46,195 nt of DNA, taken from Clostridia bacterium (lineage in GTDB: Bacteria > Bacillota > Clostridia > Oscillospirales > CAG-272). The stretch spans positions 1 through 46,195 of the forward strand of contig JAGASP010000034.1 of the NCBI GenBank assembly GCA_017621695.1, given 5' to 3'. Below the pieces are notes generated by a model that worked only from the letters and a program-made list of their open reading frames with translations, searched no databases and had not been told where the DNA came from. Shown piece by piece: positions 26,501 to 34,672 of this stretch; position 1 is the first letter of the stretch; each line of letters starts with the position of its first letter. The translations under genes and the position numbers were made by a program.

Positions 26501-27300
26501 TCTCCGTAAGACGCAACGGCAACGGGATCATCCGAAATATAGAGAAGTGCATCCTCGTAGAATGCAATGGCAGATTTGCAGAAATTTTTTGTCCAATCAA
26601 AGAGCTGTTTCCCGTGATGGGAATCAAAGAATTCATTTTCTGCCTCGACGGCAAGACGTTCTGCCTGGGTTTTTAGAAGTCGGATCCCTTCGGGGAAGTT
26701 CAAAAGCTCCTGATAAAGCTTGTTGAGGGTAACCGTGATGTTTTCGTCATTTTTGAAGGAAGACAGGCTGTCACAGAGATCGGCAAATATATTCTGCTTG
26801 AGAATTGAGAAAATCTCGTCGCCGGAATCAGGAGAGAGCTCTGTTGCATAACGTTCATAAAACGCATCGATCGTTTCGTTCATGATCCTATCCTGCATCG
26901 GCTGTAACTCTGCAGCATCCGCGATACGGAAGGATGCGGGCATACCCGACTCCGCAAAATGCTCCTTGACAGGTTGATAACAAAATGCATCGATCGTGCT
27001 GATCGGGGCACTACCCAAATGAATGAGCTGGGATTGCAGATGGCGGTTGGTAGGGGCAGCCGCGATGGCATCCGACAAAGCTTGAGAAATACGCTGCTTG
27101 AGCTCGGAAGCTGCAGCCTTGGTAAAGGTTACGATGAGCATTCTCGAAAGATCTCCCGGATTTTGGGAGTCAGTAATTCTTTGGATGATACGCTCCGTTA
27201 GGGTTGCGGTTTTACCCGAACCCGCTGCGGCGGAAACGAGCAGAGTCCTACCTTGGGTTTGAATTGCGGAAAGTTGTGCTTGCGTCCAATTTCTTGACAT
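23593..27300 (-). CDS. addA: ATP-dependent helicase/nuclease subunit A (AddA)
   Basis: 1235 residues, typical of AddA. With AddB it resects double-strand breaks to start RecA recombination. A UvrD-type superfamily 1 helicase starts at the N-terminus, with the Q-motif region WTQAQLSAI and Walker A SAAAGSGKTATL. Motif II is VYIDEYQDVDELQ, followed by FMVGDIKQSIYGFRGADP; later come the SLMTIHASKGLEFPVCFV and YVAMTRAREYLYLVG motifs. The C-terminal RecB-family nuclease shows the His in KGTAAHMFLQY and the metal-binding core GSIDLLCE...EICDYKTDH. It begins 18 nt after addB, the last gene of a four-gene operon. Codon use is A/T-leaning. Confidence 0.96.
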   Translation of the reverse strand: MSRNWTQAQLSAIQTQGRTLLVSAAAGSGKTATLTERIIQRITDSQNPGDLSRMLIVTFTKAAASELKQRISQALSDAIAAAPTNRHLQSQLIHLGSAPISTIDAFCYQPVKEHFAESGMPASFRIADAAELQPMQDRIMNETIDAFYERYATELSPDSGDEIFSILKQNIFADLCDSLSSFKNDENITVTLNKLYQELLNFPEGIRLLKTQAERLAVEAENEFFDSHHGKQLFDWTKNFCKSAIAFYEDALLYISDDPVAVASYGESLSHDFEFFQKLELLLQTPSYAQVRLLIHNHIPKGFITKRGHAKDYSDLKKRRNKIHGDLDDFRESLYAFTAETLSKDMRHLASLADVLFDFFDTFDKALTEEKLKRGICDFTDNRRRLLAMLQNPDGSPSPLSQSYLENFDEVYIDEYQDVDELQDTIFRLIGGNHRFMVGDIKQSIYGFRGADPTVFSRYRQALPPLEEGLSDRGNSIFMSDNFRCDESVIRVTNGVCSHMFEVCPETVGYLPMDDLGFSKKCPEGYHSPHVHIAMLTAGGKNEEPGPFKGTDAEAVYVANQIAHLLSSRQTLANGQVIQPKDIAILMRDTTQMNAYMAALSAAGIPTGCEDMEKEAAKKDLFHGADMIYLLNLLRVINHPNHDVPLSEILRCDFPGFSLDQLITLRHSAEKNASLFEALESYTDAEAPDPDILHRATAFLTWLDGYRSLSTTLTAEELLRKLRSDPCVQCKSSKAFRYLYESARTCRVSSFVGIYTFLHYIESKILNEKKVTLTENTSRPGGVVSLMTIHASKGLEFPVCFVARCGNSKRDKLSTADLVFDKSTGVSLKFYDREEHRKYDNGLRRIAAQIRLNREKEEEMRILYVAMTRAREYLYLVGFKSDTRAPFIKGDRFNALTAGSYMEWIRAGMEAHPEILPYCDVHEVSENSIERVYVQIQETTQSGTADLEADKEKYRQLHRMRAKISPIEELLRSVPTKVPASRMTDMLLDECVYYTSDLSLGDEDKIPVSERMAPLFDVQSKENIRRSLMLMSHGSSSDEFELLLKANSRPTAAEKGTAAHMFLQYCNWKAVYEKGLEEEICRLREDGFITERVVAILDRKQLAAFFESNFAKRAYTATHMERELKFQRFIPLRTQTTHQALADALGERTLYVRGSIDLLCEYPNGCLEICDYKTDHITREERENRDILVSHLREKHLSQLRQYAAAMEEMYGRRPDKVYIFALALGEAVEIALDD

Positions 27301-27318
27301 AGTTCCACTCCTTTCCTT

Positions 27319-30300
27319 TTAAAACGAATTGGTTTCGGATGCCACAGGACATCCTACACGCTGTCTGCAATATTTGCAAGCGTCAGATGATGGGGTCCTT
27401 TGCGCGTTCCCGCTGTACATCTGACGGGCATTTTCCAAGATGGTCTGATGCAAAATATCTTCGAGAGCTTGGATCCGTTCCGAAGAATATAGGGCTTTGC
27501 CGGAAAAATTGCCGTCTTTTCCGATTTTTGTGCCCTCCGGCATAAAGGAGATCAAGCCTTCACAAGAAACGGCGCGCAAAACCTCCGCATGATTCAAAAG
27601 AATTCCGGTTCTGACACAAGAAATCTCTCCGATGTCTGTGTCTTCCTTGGGAGATAGGTACATTGCCTGTGCCGGCAAGACCCGCTCGGGAAGATTGCCC
27701 TCTGCATCCGCGAATAGCCATTTGTTTTTTTCGGAACACAGCGTAAACAGATATAAAAGAAGCTGGATATCCATGTCGGCCGTAATGCTCTTGTCTGAAA
27801 AATCATGCTTGGAGGATTTATAATCCACCACGCGGATATAAACGGTTTGTCCATCACTTGAGCGATAGGTATCCACGCGGTCAATGATGCCGCCCATTTT
27901 GAGCTTGACGGATGCGCCTTGCTGAATTCCCACGGGGAGGTTTTCATCGGTTTCATCAAACAAAGAAAGCACCAAGGGCTGTGGGTCGTCAGGGGAATGA
28001 CCGTGTGTATCCCACTCAAAGCCGACAGGAGAAAAGCTGCCTTGGCGCAGTTCTTCTGTGATATTTTTCAGAAGCACCAGCGCAATTGCGCGAAGACGGT
28101 CAAAGGTATGCAAAAAACGACCTTCTCTGCAAATGGTGGGAGATGCATTGAGCGTTTGAATATAATCGTTGATGATTTGACTAGCGGTGTATATCATGTC
28201 ATCATCGCTCATCGGAAGCAGATTCCCACGCTCGTCGATGGCGTGACGGAGATAATGCTCCAAAACGTGATGCAAAAACAGTCCCGATACTTGATTGTCA
28301 ACCGAGGCAGAAATTTTTTCTCTGAGCTGTAATACGTAGGAACCGTAATAACTGTAGGGACATCCGGAATACCGTTGCAGCTTACTTCTGGAAAGCCACA
28401 TTTCCTCCCCCAAAAGAGCATAGGCCCGGGGGGGCGGCAAGGTGTCATCCGTCGCAGGAGAAAACACGTCCGAGGTGTTTTCGCCCAGATAAGCCGCAGA
28501 AAAAGGAATGGGCTTTATGTGCGGCAAAAGATATGCAACTCGTGTATATGCCGCAGAGGGTGTCAATTCCCGCCCGTCCGTTTGAAGTAAGCTACGGGAA
28601 AGAATCAATTGCTCCCGAGGCTTTGTCATAGCTCGGTAGACATACAGGAGCTCTTCAGAGGTCAGCATTTCCTTACGGGAGGAAAATTCAATGCCGCATT
28701 GGCACAAAGTATCTTTATCCTGATCCGTAAGAATTCCCTGGCTTCTTACATTGGCGGGGAATTCACCTTCGTTGAGACCAAGCAGTAGCGCGGATTTGAC
28801 ATTATCCACACGTAAATTGTCTGCTGTACCGATGATGACAGAATCATGCTGAGAGGGAACAGAGCCAATATCTGTGGCGGCATAGAGCATAGAAAGCAAG
28901 GATGCAAGCTCATCCGGAGTCAGCGTCGGCTCTTCGGTGGAGATCATGGTAGACACCGTCGCAAGTGTAGCCAGGGCCTCGTTGATAAATGACCACAGCC
29001 GAACGGTTTCTCCCGCTTCTCGGATATGCCCCAGAGAAAGATGAGTCTCTCCTTGCACAGCAAGCTGTTCTTTCACAGAAAGCTCACAGAGATACTCATA
29101 CAGCGCCTTGCATTGATCGGTCAAATCTTCGGCAGCTTTGAGCTTGACCTCTAAGCTTTGCAAGGGGCTTATGAGCTTTTCTCTGACAGAATTTGCATCA
29201 TCGAGTATACGTTTTCCGCGAGAAGACCATTCGATTTTATATCCGTCGGGATTCATGTTCCAGGAGGGTTCTAAGAGTCTGTTACCCGAAAGATGCCATG
29301 TTTCCGTGTATTCCTCAAAAGAGTCCAAAGCGCGGGGGGATATATCGCAGAGGCCTGTTTTAGAAAGCGACATCACATCCTGTATGCGATAGTGTCTCCC
29401 GATACATCTGAGTGCTAAAATGAGCAAACGAGCTGCAGGCTTTTTGTTGAGATCCGTTTTTTCAGATATATAATAGGGGATGCGGTATTGCTCCAACGCG
29501 GCATCCAAAACACCGCGCCATTGATTCATGTCCCGAACCACAACCACGATCTCGTCAAAAGAGTGCCCCTCTGCATGGAGCTCCAGAATATGCAGTGCAG
29601 CCGCCTGCGCTTCTTCATACGGATTCGGGGCTATCACCATACGAACATGGCCTTGGTTTTCAGAGGAAATTTCGGCAGGAGATTTTTGGAAATTCCATAG
29701 GGAAGACTCCAAAACACCAAGCTCTGTCTGATCATCAGAACGCTGTAGCTTTTCTACATAGCGCTGAATCCCTTGTGAAGAAGCAATTCCGTTCAATCTG
29801 CGGTATGTCTCTTTTAAACTGTCAAACTGCGGTTCCTCACAAAAAGGATCGTCAAACCCGAGTGTTACCGTCATTTCTTCTGCTTCGGTCATAGCCTCGG
29901 CCATCATCGCGTATTCTTGATAGGTATAGCTTGAAAAAGAATCAAAAAACAGATATTTCCCTCGGAAATAATTCTGCTTTCGTGCTGTATTTGTGGCGCG
30001 TATCAACCGATCTGCCGGATTATGCCCGCAGATTTCTTCGGCTAACGCAGAGTAAGAGGAAGTAATCAAGGCAATGTCCTTCAGCTTGGAAGCCAGGGGG
30101 ACATCGGAGGGAAGAGAATCTGCGACCGATTCCAGTTGCTCGGAAGTGATCCCGTTTCCCGAAAGCTCGCGATATAATGCGAGCATCATATCAACAAAAT
30201 TGGTATCCCCCGACGGAATGGAGTGATAGGTTTCCAAAAGCCCGTTCAGACTTTTCAGATTGAACCACATGAGCATCATTTCGGTGGCTTTGGAAAGGGA

Positions 30301-30543
30301 AGTATGCGTCCTTCCGCCGTACAGCTCTTCGATCGTATCACACAGCTTTGTAAAACTGGTAATGGTTAAATATGCGGATTCATCCGCAGAAAGTATGGGT
30401 AAGAATGCGCGCTCCATACTGAAAAGCTGTTGTTCGGGTACAAAAAGGATCACATCCTGCTTCATTTGAAGATGCGCTCGGATGCTTTGCATAACCGTTG
30501 CTGTTTTCCCGCTTCCGGTACGTCCCAACAAAAAGCGAATCAT
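27319..30543 (-). CDS. addB: ATP-dependent helicase/nuclease subunit B (AddB)
   Basis: 1074 residues, near the family norm. It is the partner of AddA in recombinational repair. The N-terminus has a Walker A motif, GRTGSGKTATV. The C-terminal nuclease domain has the active-site stretch VRVVDYKSSKHDFS. Four cysteines placed as in Bacillus AddB would bind the 4Fe-4S staple: one in RYSGCPYSYYG ahead of the nuclease core, and CKYCRQRVGC (C-x2-C-x5-C) at the extreme C-terminus. Its ATG overlaps the stop of the upstream QueG-like gene by 4 nt (ATGA), so translation is coupled. Confidence 0.96.
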   Translation of the reverse strand: MIRFLLGRTGSGKTATVMQSIRAHLQMKQDVILFVPEQQLFSMERAFLPILSADESAYLTITSFTKLCDTIEELYGGRTHTSLSKATEMMLMWFNLKSLNGLLETYHSIPSGDTNFVDMMLALYRELSGNGITSEQLESVADSLPSDVPLASKLKDIALITSSYSALAEEICGHNPADRLIRATNTARKQNYFRGKYLFFDSFSSYTYQEYAMMAEAMTEAEEMTVTLGFDDPFCEEPQFDSLKETYRRLNGIASSQGIQRYVEKLQRSDDQTELGVLESSLWNFQKSPAEISSENQGHVRMVIAPNPYEEAQAAALHILELHAEGHSFDEIVVVVRDMNQWRGVLDAALEQYRIPYYISEKTDLNKKPAARLLILALRCIGRHYRIQDVMSLSKTGLCDISPRALDSFEEYTETWHLSGNRLLEPSWNMNPDGYKIEWSSRGKRILDDANSVREKLISPLQSLEVKLKAAEDLTDQCKALYEYLCELSVKEQLAVQGETHLSLGHIREAGETVRLWSFINEALATLATVSTMISTEEPTLTPDELASLLSMLYAATDIGSVPSQHDSVIIGTADNLRVDNVKSALLLGLNEGEFPANVRSQGILTDQDKDTLCQCGIEFSSRKEMLTSEELLYVYRAMTKPREQLILSRSLLQTDGRELTPSAAYTRVAYLLPHIKPIPFSAAYLGENTSDVFSPATDDTLPPPRAYALLGEEMWLSRSKLQRYSGCPYSYYGSYVLQLREKISASVDNQVSGLFLHHVLEHYLRHAIDERGNLLPMSDDDMIYTASQIINDYIQTLNASPTICREGRFLHTFDRLRAIALVLLKNITEELRQGSFSPVGFEWDTHGHSPDDPQPLVLSLFDETDENLPVGIQQGASVKLKMGGIIDRVDTYRSSDGQTVYIRVVDYKSSKHDFSDKSITADMDIQLLLYLFTLCSEKNKWLFADAEGNLPERVLPAQAMYLSPKEDTDIGEISCVRTGILLNHAEVLRAVSCEGLISFMPEGTKIGKDGNFSGKALYSSERIQALEDILHQTILENARQMYSGNAQRTPSSDACKYCRQRVGCPVASETNSF

Positions 30544-31409
30544 GGCTTCCTCCTTTCCTTTTGCAGTCTCAGATTACGAAGAATGACATCGCGTCTTCTC
30601 CAGGAATAAGCGCGTTTTTTGAAGATCTCCTCGGGCATTCCCAAAATGTCATTTTCCTCAAGTACGGCGCGCCTGTTGCTTTGAAAAAATGCTACGGGTG
30701 TATTGATACCTTTCTCCAAAACCCGTTGGTTCATAGGGCAAACCAATTGGCAGGTGTCACATCCCCAAATCAAGTTTTGCCTACAAAGAAGAGATGTCTC
30801 TTCCTCACTCAATTCGCCCTTCTTTTGAGAAATGGCGGATATGCAGGTGCTTCTGGAATTCGGAAGACATTGTCCCGGGCACGCGGAAATGCAAGCGCCA
30901 CAGCCGGCACAACGTTGAATGGGGGACGGAACAAATGCGGTTACTTGACCTGTTGCAAGCTCGTAAGGCATATCTGTGATAACTTCTCCGATGAACACGA
31001 AGGAGCCGTATTCCGGGGTGATCAACAGCCCATTGTCACCCAATACTCCCATCCCGCATTTGACGGCGGCTTCCACCTCCAATATGGGGGAATGATCCGC
31101 AAACAAACCAAAATGGTGATCGGGAAAATGCTTGCAAAGCTCCGGGATCAGTTCTTGCTTGAGACCTTCAAAATAGCCGTGATAATCCTCCGGAATTGCA
31201 TAGAGAGACAGATTCCTCTGAGGATCATGTACGTCATCTGTCATCACATAGGGCACGGTTAAAAGGATCACTGTACCATCCAAGGAGAGTGCATTCTTTT
31301 CTAAAAGATACGTGCGCTCTATGCGGCATTCAGATAAAGGTATGGCTCCCAGCGGTACACCGAGAGCCTGTCTAAGAAAAGACAGCAGGGTAGGGGTGTT
31401 TTCTCGCAT
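30540..31409 (-). CDS. QueG-like (epoxyqueuosine reductase family) double 4Fe-4S protein
   Basis: 289 residues, shorter than classical QueG (about 350-390). Two ferredoxin-like clusters are visible: CAGCGACISACP and, after a CRQN segment, CDTCQLVCP. Upstream, DHSPILEVEAAVKCGMGVLGDNG matches the QueG region that normally reads DxxPxLExxAAxxAGLGxxGKN, but the Lys of GKN is Asp here. SFVFIGEVITD is also typical. QueG reduces epoxyqueuosine to queuosine in tRNA with a cobalamin cofactor. The presence of tgt in the window supports a queuosine role, while the short length and altered motif leave room for another reductase. ATG 31409 has AAGGAGG upstream. The gene lies 15 nt after the parvulin gene and overlaps addB by 4 nt. 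Confidence 0.75.
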   Translation of the reverse strand: MRENTPTLLSFLRQALGVPLGAIPLSECRIERTYLLEKNALSLDGTVILLTVPYVMTDDVHDPQRNLSLYAIPEDYHGYFEGLKQELIPELCKHFPDHHFGLFADHSPILEVEAAVKCGMGVLGDNGLLITPEYGSFVFIGEVITDMPYELATGQVTAFVPSPIQRCAGCGACISACPGQCLPNSRSTCISAISQKKGELSEEETSLLCRQNLIWGCDTCQLVCPMNQRVLEKGINTPVAFFQSNRRAVLEENDILGMPEEIFKKRAYSWRRRDVILRNLRLQKERRKP

Positions 31410-31424
31410 GGGAGCCTCCTTGTA

Positions 31425-32219
31425 TCAGAATTTGTCTACAGGATAAAGGATCTTGAGTTGGTTGACCTTGCTTTGGTAAGCTGCCTGCTGCTTTTCTCGG
31501 GTTACCTGTGCCATCAGCTCATCCTTGATATCCTCATAGGCCATGGGAGCAGCCTCATTTTTCTTGTTGAGCTTGATGATGTGGTAGCCGAATTGCGTCT
31601 GCACGGGACCTCTGACTTCTCCCTCAGCCATTTCAAAGCAAGCGGTATCGAATTCAGGCACCATCTGGCCACGACCAAACTCGCCAAGATTACCGCCCTG
31701 TGCAGAAGAAGGGCAAGAAGAATACTGACGGGCAGCATCTTCGAAAGTCATATCCCCATTTTCGATGGAAGCCATGATCTCCTGAGCCTTGTCCTCGCTG
31801 TCCACGAGAATGTGGCTGGCGTTCACGGTTTCTTCGGCATTGAGTTGATCCTTGTGTGCTTCATAAAAAGCAAGAACATCCTCGTCCTTGACTTTCACGG
31901 CTTCCACACACTTGGAAATTGCATACTCCATGAGGAGCTGTTCTTTGATTACAGCCAACTGCTCTTTGAATGCGGGTTCACGTTCCATCAGGTTTCGCTG
32001 TGCATCCAAAAGGAACAGCCTCTGTGCAACAAGCTGTTCCAGTACAGCGGCGCGTCCCTGAGGATTATTGTAAGCTTGTCCGTTGCGACCCATCGCCATA
32101 ATGTAGCGAGTTACGTCATCTTCGGTGATCACTTTTCCACCTACCGACGCGAGGGGTTTCTTTGCGGGATCCTGTCCCAAATCGGCACCGAATGCGTTGC
32201 CGGGAGTAATGATTGCCAT
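31425..32219 (-). CDS. Parvulin-type peptidyl-prolyl cis-trans isomerase
   Basis: 264 residues from the ATG at 32219, which has AAGGAGA about 10 nt upstream; an in-frame ATG at 32240 overlaps that site and is rejected. No signal peptide or lipobox is seen, unlike PrsA, so it is probably cytoplasmic. A SurA-N-like helical region spans about residues 20-125. The parvulin domain (about 135-235) shows VNASHILVDSEDKAQEIM, FEDAARQYSSCPSSAQGGNLGEFGRGQMVPEFD and GPVQTQFGYHIIKL. It is the first gene of the operon leading to the QueG-like gene, addB and addA, and has its own sigma-A promoter. Confidence 0.9.
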   Translation of the reverse strand: MAIITPGNAFGADLGQDPAKKPLASVGGKVITEDDVTRYIMAMGRNGQAYNNPQGRAAVLEQLVAQRLFLLDAQRNLMEREPAFKEQLAVIKEQLLMEYAISKCVEAVKVKDEDVLAFYEAHKDQLNAEETVNASHILVDSEDKAQEIMASIENGDMTFEDAARQYSSCPSSAQGGNLGEFGRGQMVPEFDTACFEMAEGEVRGPVQTQFGYHIIKLNKKNEAAPMAYEDIKDELMAQVTREKQQAAYQSKVNQLKILYPVDKF

Positions 32220-32260
32220 GATTTTACATCTCCTTTTCATTTATATCATAACATACGTTT

Positions 32261-32289
32261 ATTATATCACAGAATAAAAATTATTTCAA
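32261..32289 (-). promoter_or_regulatory. Sigma-A promoter for the parvulin - queG-like - addB - addA operon
   Basis: On the minus strand TTGAAA (32284-32289) and TATAAT (32261-32266) are 17 bp apart. The start codon lies about 42 nt downstream of the -10 box. It is one of a divergent promoter pair. Confidence 0.88.
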
Positions 32290-32331
32290 GTCATATGATG
32301 TTTTTTTGATACATAAATATCATGCAAAGGG

Positions 32332-32360
32332 TTGCCAAATCCAATTTTTTGTGATATAAT
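32332..32360 (+). promoter_or_regulatory. Sigma-A promoter of yccF
   Basis: TTGCCA (32332-32337) and TATAAT (32355-32360) are 17 bp apart on the plus strand, 36 nt before the yccF ATG. It diverges from the parvulin promoter; the two -35 boxes are 42 bp apart. Confidence 0.88.
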
Positions 32361-32396
32361 ATTTGTACCGAAATTTTACTCGAGGAGGATTACAGT

Positions 32397-32756
32397 ATGC
32401 GTCTCATAGCAAATATCATTTGGTTCCTTTTTGGCGGACTATGGTTGGGCCTTTTATGGTCTGTCGGCGGACTGATTCTTTGTATCACCATCGTAGGAAT
32501 TCCTCTTGGCACACAATGCTTTAAAGCCGCACGGCTTTCCTTTATGCCCTTTGGAAAAAAAGTAGAGTTGAATTTCCGAAAACATCCGATTGCCAATGTG
32601 ATTTGGGCGCTTGTCGGCGGTTGGGCAATTGCGATTGCTTATCTGGGCCTGGGTATTTTGAATTGCATTACCATCATCGGAATCCCCAACGGTATCCAGT
32701 GTATTAAAATGATGAAGCTCGCCATTTTCCCCTTCGGCGCCAAAATCAAAACCTGA
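32397..32756 (+). CDS. yccF: YccF domain-containing membrane protein
   Basis: 119 residues with two copies of the YccF (DUF307) motif: CITIVGIPLGTQCFKAARLSFMPFGKK and CITIIGIPNGIQCIKMMKLAIFPFGAK. Each is preceded by a hydrophobic, Trp/Gly-rich segment (IIWFLFGGLWLGLLW; VIWALVGGWAIAIAY). It should be a small integral inner-membrane protein; the biochemical role of the family is unknown. It is somewhat shorter than E. coli YccF. GAGGAGG precedes ATG 32397 and a strong promoter lies upstream. It is monocistronic, closed by a strong terminator. Confidence 0.92.
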   Translation: MRLIANIIWFLFGGLWLGLLWSVGGLILCITIVGIPLGTQCFKAARLSFMPFGKKVELNFRKHPIANVIWALVGGWAIAIAYLGLGILNCITIIGIPNGIQCIKMMKLAIFPFGAKIKT

Positions 32757-32766
32757 TTTATAAATG

Positions 32767-32807
32767 AATCCTCGCGGTCAGATTAGACTGAACCGCGAGG
32801 ATTTTTT
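32767..32807. terminator. Bidirectional terminator between yccF and the ABC permease
   Basis: AATCCTCGCGGT (32767-32778) pairs perfectly with ACCGCGAGGATT (32792-32803), with an inner CAG/CTG extension, followed by TTTT. The A/T-rich left flank may also allow termination of the convergent minus-strand ABC permease gene, whose stop is at 32806. Confidence 0.9.
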
Positions 32808-33573
32808 ATAATTGCTTGTGATTGAATAGCGGCACACTCAACAGTAATGCACCGATACCTGTAGAAGCTGTGGCAATGAAGGGCTTGAAATAGGCGCTTG
32901 CTTCAAACGGTTTCATCAGCTGTGTTGCATCCGTCATAGCCGTCGGGAGATACGGCTGTATCGTGGGAATAGCGGAGAGCAAATAGCATAAGAAAACGAT
33001 TGCCCCGGTACCCAAGAGAACCCCTATATAGGAACTGCTGAGTACAGAAAGTAAAGACAGCAGAGAAATGACCCAAATGCCAAAGCTCCAATAACCGATA
33101 ACTGCAGGCCAAAGGCCGACGGTTACGGAATTGTCCCAATAGAACGCATTATATCCATAGGTAATTCCAAAGCACAACCAATATCCAATCGTCCAAAAAA
33201 GCATTTGAACGGTTACCTTGGATATATATACCTTGTATCTCGGCATACCCTTGGTCAGAACCAGCAAAAGCGTGCCGGATTCATATTCCTTGGTGAAGGC
33301 ATTGCCGAACATACAGACAAACGCAATGAGCGCCATGGGAATATTCTTGAAGAATTGCGTCCAAGAAGTGATTGCATCTACCGAAACTGCGGTCACCGTC
33401 ATACCGTTTTCGCTCAATGAATCCGAAAGGAGCTCCAGTAATAGCGGTGTCAATTTGGCAATAGCGGGATTCATGATCCCAAACAAGCAAAAAATGATGC
33501 CTAAAATGTATAATTTCCCCGTACGCAAAAGATCCAGGCATTCTTTTTTGAAAAAAGCAGTAAATGCTCTCAT
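32806..33573 (-). CDS. ABC-2 type transporter permease
   Basis: 255 residues with about six hydrophobic segments: ILGIIFCLFGIM near the N-terminus, IPMALIAFVCMFGNAF, MLFWTIGYWLCFGITYGY, a WSFGIWVISLLSLLSVL stretch, GTGAIVFLCYLLSAI and a closing GIGALLLSVPLF. The short NAFTKEYESGTLLLVLTKGMPR loop (EYESGTL) is the typical conserved segment of ABC-2 permeases. It overlaps the ATPase gene by 4 nt, so the two form one exporter. Substrate unknown; the upstream membrane-tethered MerR regulator suggests an envelope or antibiotic response. Confidence 0.9.
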   Translation of the reverse strand: MRAFTAFFKKECLDLLRTGKLYILGIIFCLFGIMNPAIAKLTPLLLELLSDSLSENGMTVTAVSVDAITSWTQFFKNIPMALIAFVCMFGNAFTKEYESGTLLLVLTKGMPRYKVYISKVTVQMLFWTIGYWLCFGITYGYNAFYWDNSVTVGLWPAVIGYWSFGIWVISLLSLLSVLSSSYIGVLLGTGAIVFLCYLLSAIPTIQPYLPTAMTDATQLMKPFEASAYFKPFIATASTGIGALLLSVPLFNHKQL

Positions 33574-34466
33574 GAGGACACCTCCAGAAAAAGAGATTCC
33601 AATGAAGGCTCACAACGTTCGATCTTGCTGATAGGAATACGGTGATCTGTTAAATATTTCAGAACTTCAAACATTTTTTCCTCGTCCCCCTGAAAGACCA
33701 GAGTTTCTCCGGACACAGAAGCTTCGCCCCCAAAGGCTGTCAAAATTCGGATGATATCGTCCGAGCTTGAAGGAACAAGATAAAATTCATCTGACGTGCG
33801 CATCGCTTTCAAAGCAGAGACAGAGCCCTGCATCACGATATGACCGTCTTTTAAGATGGCGGCGTCTGTGCAGATTTTCTCCACATCGGAAAGAATATGG
33901 GTAGAGAAAACGACGGTCGTTTCTTCCTTGACAGCTTGTAAAATGTCCAGAACCTCCTTGCGGCCAAGGGGATCCAACGCAGAGGTGGGCTCATCACAGA
34001 TCAAAAGCTTGGGGCGATGCAGAAGGGCCTGTGCGATACCAAGCCGTTGCTTCATGCCTCGGGAATATCCTTTGATCCGATGTGTTTCATTGAACAGGCC
34101 AACCATCTCTAACAGCTGCGCAGATCTTTCTATGATCTCCGCCCGAGGCATACCCAACATTTCTCCGCAAAAGTGAAGATATTCTTTGGCTGTCATGTAG
34201 TCATAAAAGGCAGGCACGTCGGGTAAATATCCAATGCTTTGGTTGGTTTTGGTTTCGCCGTATACCACACGCTCGCCACAAACATGAATCTCCCCCGCAT
34301 CTGCTGCTAAAAGCCCCAAAATCAGCTTCATCGTCGTTGTTTTTCCTGCACCGTTCGCTCCGATAAAACCGAAAATGCTTTTGGGAGGCACACAAAGCTC
34401 AAGTCCTTTCAAAACCTGCTTTTCTCCAAAACGCTTTTCAAGACCTTGAATCGTCAGCACATCCAT
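33570..34466 (-). CDS. ABC transporter ATP-binding protein
   Basis: 298 residues from the ATG at 34466 (AGAGG 9 nt upstream); ATG 34475 and TTG 34487 are in-frame alternatives. Nucleotide-binding motifs: Walker A GANGAGKTT, Q-loop region SIGYLPDVPAFYDYM, signature YSRGMKQRLGIAQALL, Walker B LLICDEPTSALDP and switch His FSTHILSD. The C-terminal 80 residues form the accessory domain seen in bacitracin- and CcmA-type exporter ATPases. Signature and order identify an ABC-2 exporter ATPase. Its start nearly touches the PLDc_N gene, and its stop overlaps the permease start. Confidence 0.93.
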   Translation of the reverse strand: MDVLTIQGLEKRFGEKQVLKGLELCVPPKSIFGFIGANGAGKTTTMKLILGLLAADAGEIHVCGERVVYGETKTNQSIGYLPDVPAFYDYMTAKEYLHFCGEMLGMPRAEIIERSAQLLEMVGLFNETHRIKGYSRGMKQRLGIAQALLHRPKLLICDEPTSALDPLGRKEVLDILQAVKEETTVVFSTHILSDVEKICTDAAILKDGHIVMQGSVSALKAMRTSDEFYLVPSSSDDIIRILTAFGGEASVSGETLVFQGDEEKMFEVLKYLTDHRIPISKIERCEPSLESLFLEVSS

Positions 34467-34467
34467 C

Positions 34468-34671
34468 TCAGACATCCTCTTTTCCAAGGATAAAATACAG
34501 GATCGGGCCGATAAATTCCATGCCTACAAGCGTAACAATCATCCAAAGCAAGCGATTGCCGCGTTTATAATGCTTGTGTGTCAGGATATGATAGATCGTA
34601 TATCCGAGTAGCGCAAATTGCAAAACAATCAGCGGGATCAGAAAGGGCAGATATTCCATCAACTGTTCCAT
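34468..34671 (-). CDS. Small PLDc_N-type membrane protein
   Basis: 67 residues from the ATG at 34671, one nucleotide after the MerR gene stop, with GAGGA upstream. Two membrane segments (YLPFLIPLIVLQFALLGYTI and WMIVTLVGMEFIGPILYFIL) flank a basic loop HKHYKRGNRLLW. This is the phospholipase D nuclease N-terminal (PLDc_N) type found alone in many Firmicutes next to ABC exporters; it has no catalytic residues. Its place between the MerR gene and the ABC genes implies a part in the same exporter or immunity unit (inference). Confidence 0.8.
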   Translation of the reverse strand: MEQLMEYLPFLIPLIVLQFALLGYTIYHILTHKHYKRGNRLLWMIVTLVGMEFIGPILYFILGKEDV

Positions 34672-34672
34672 A

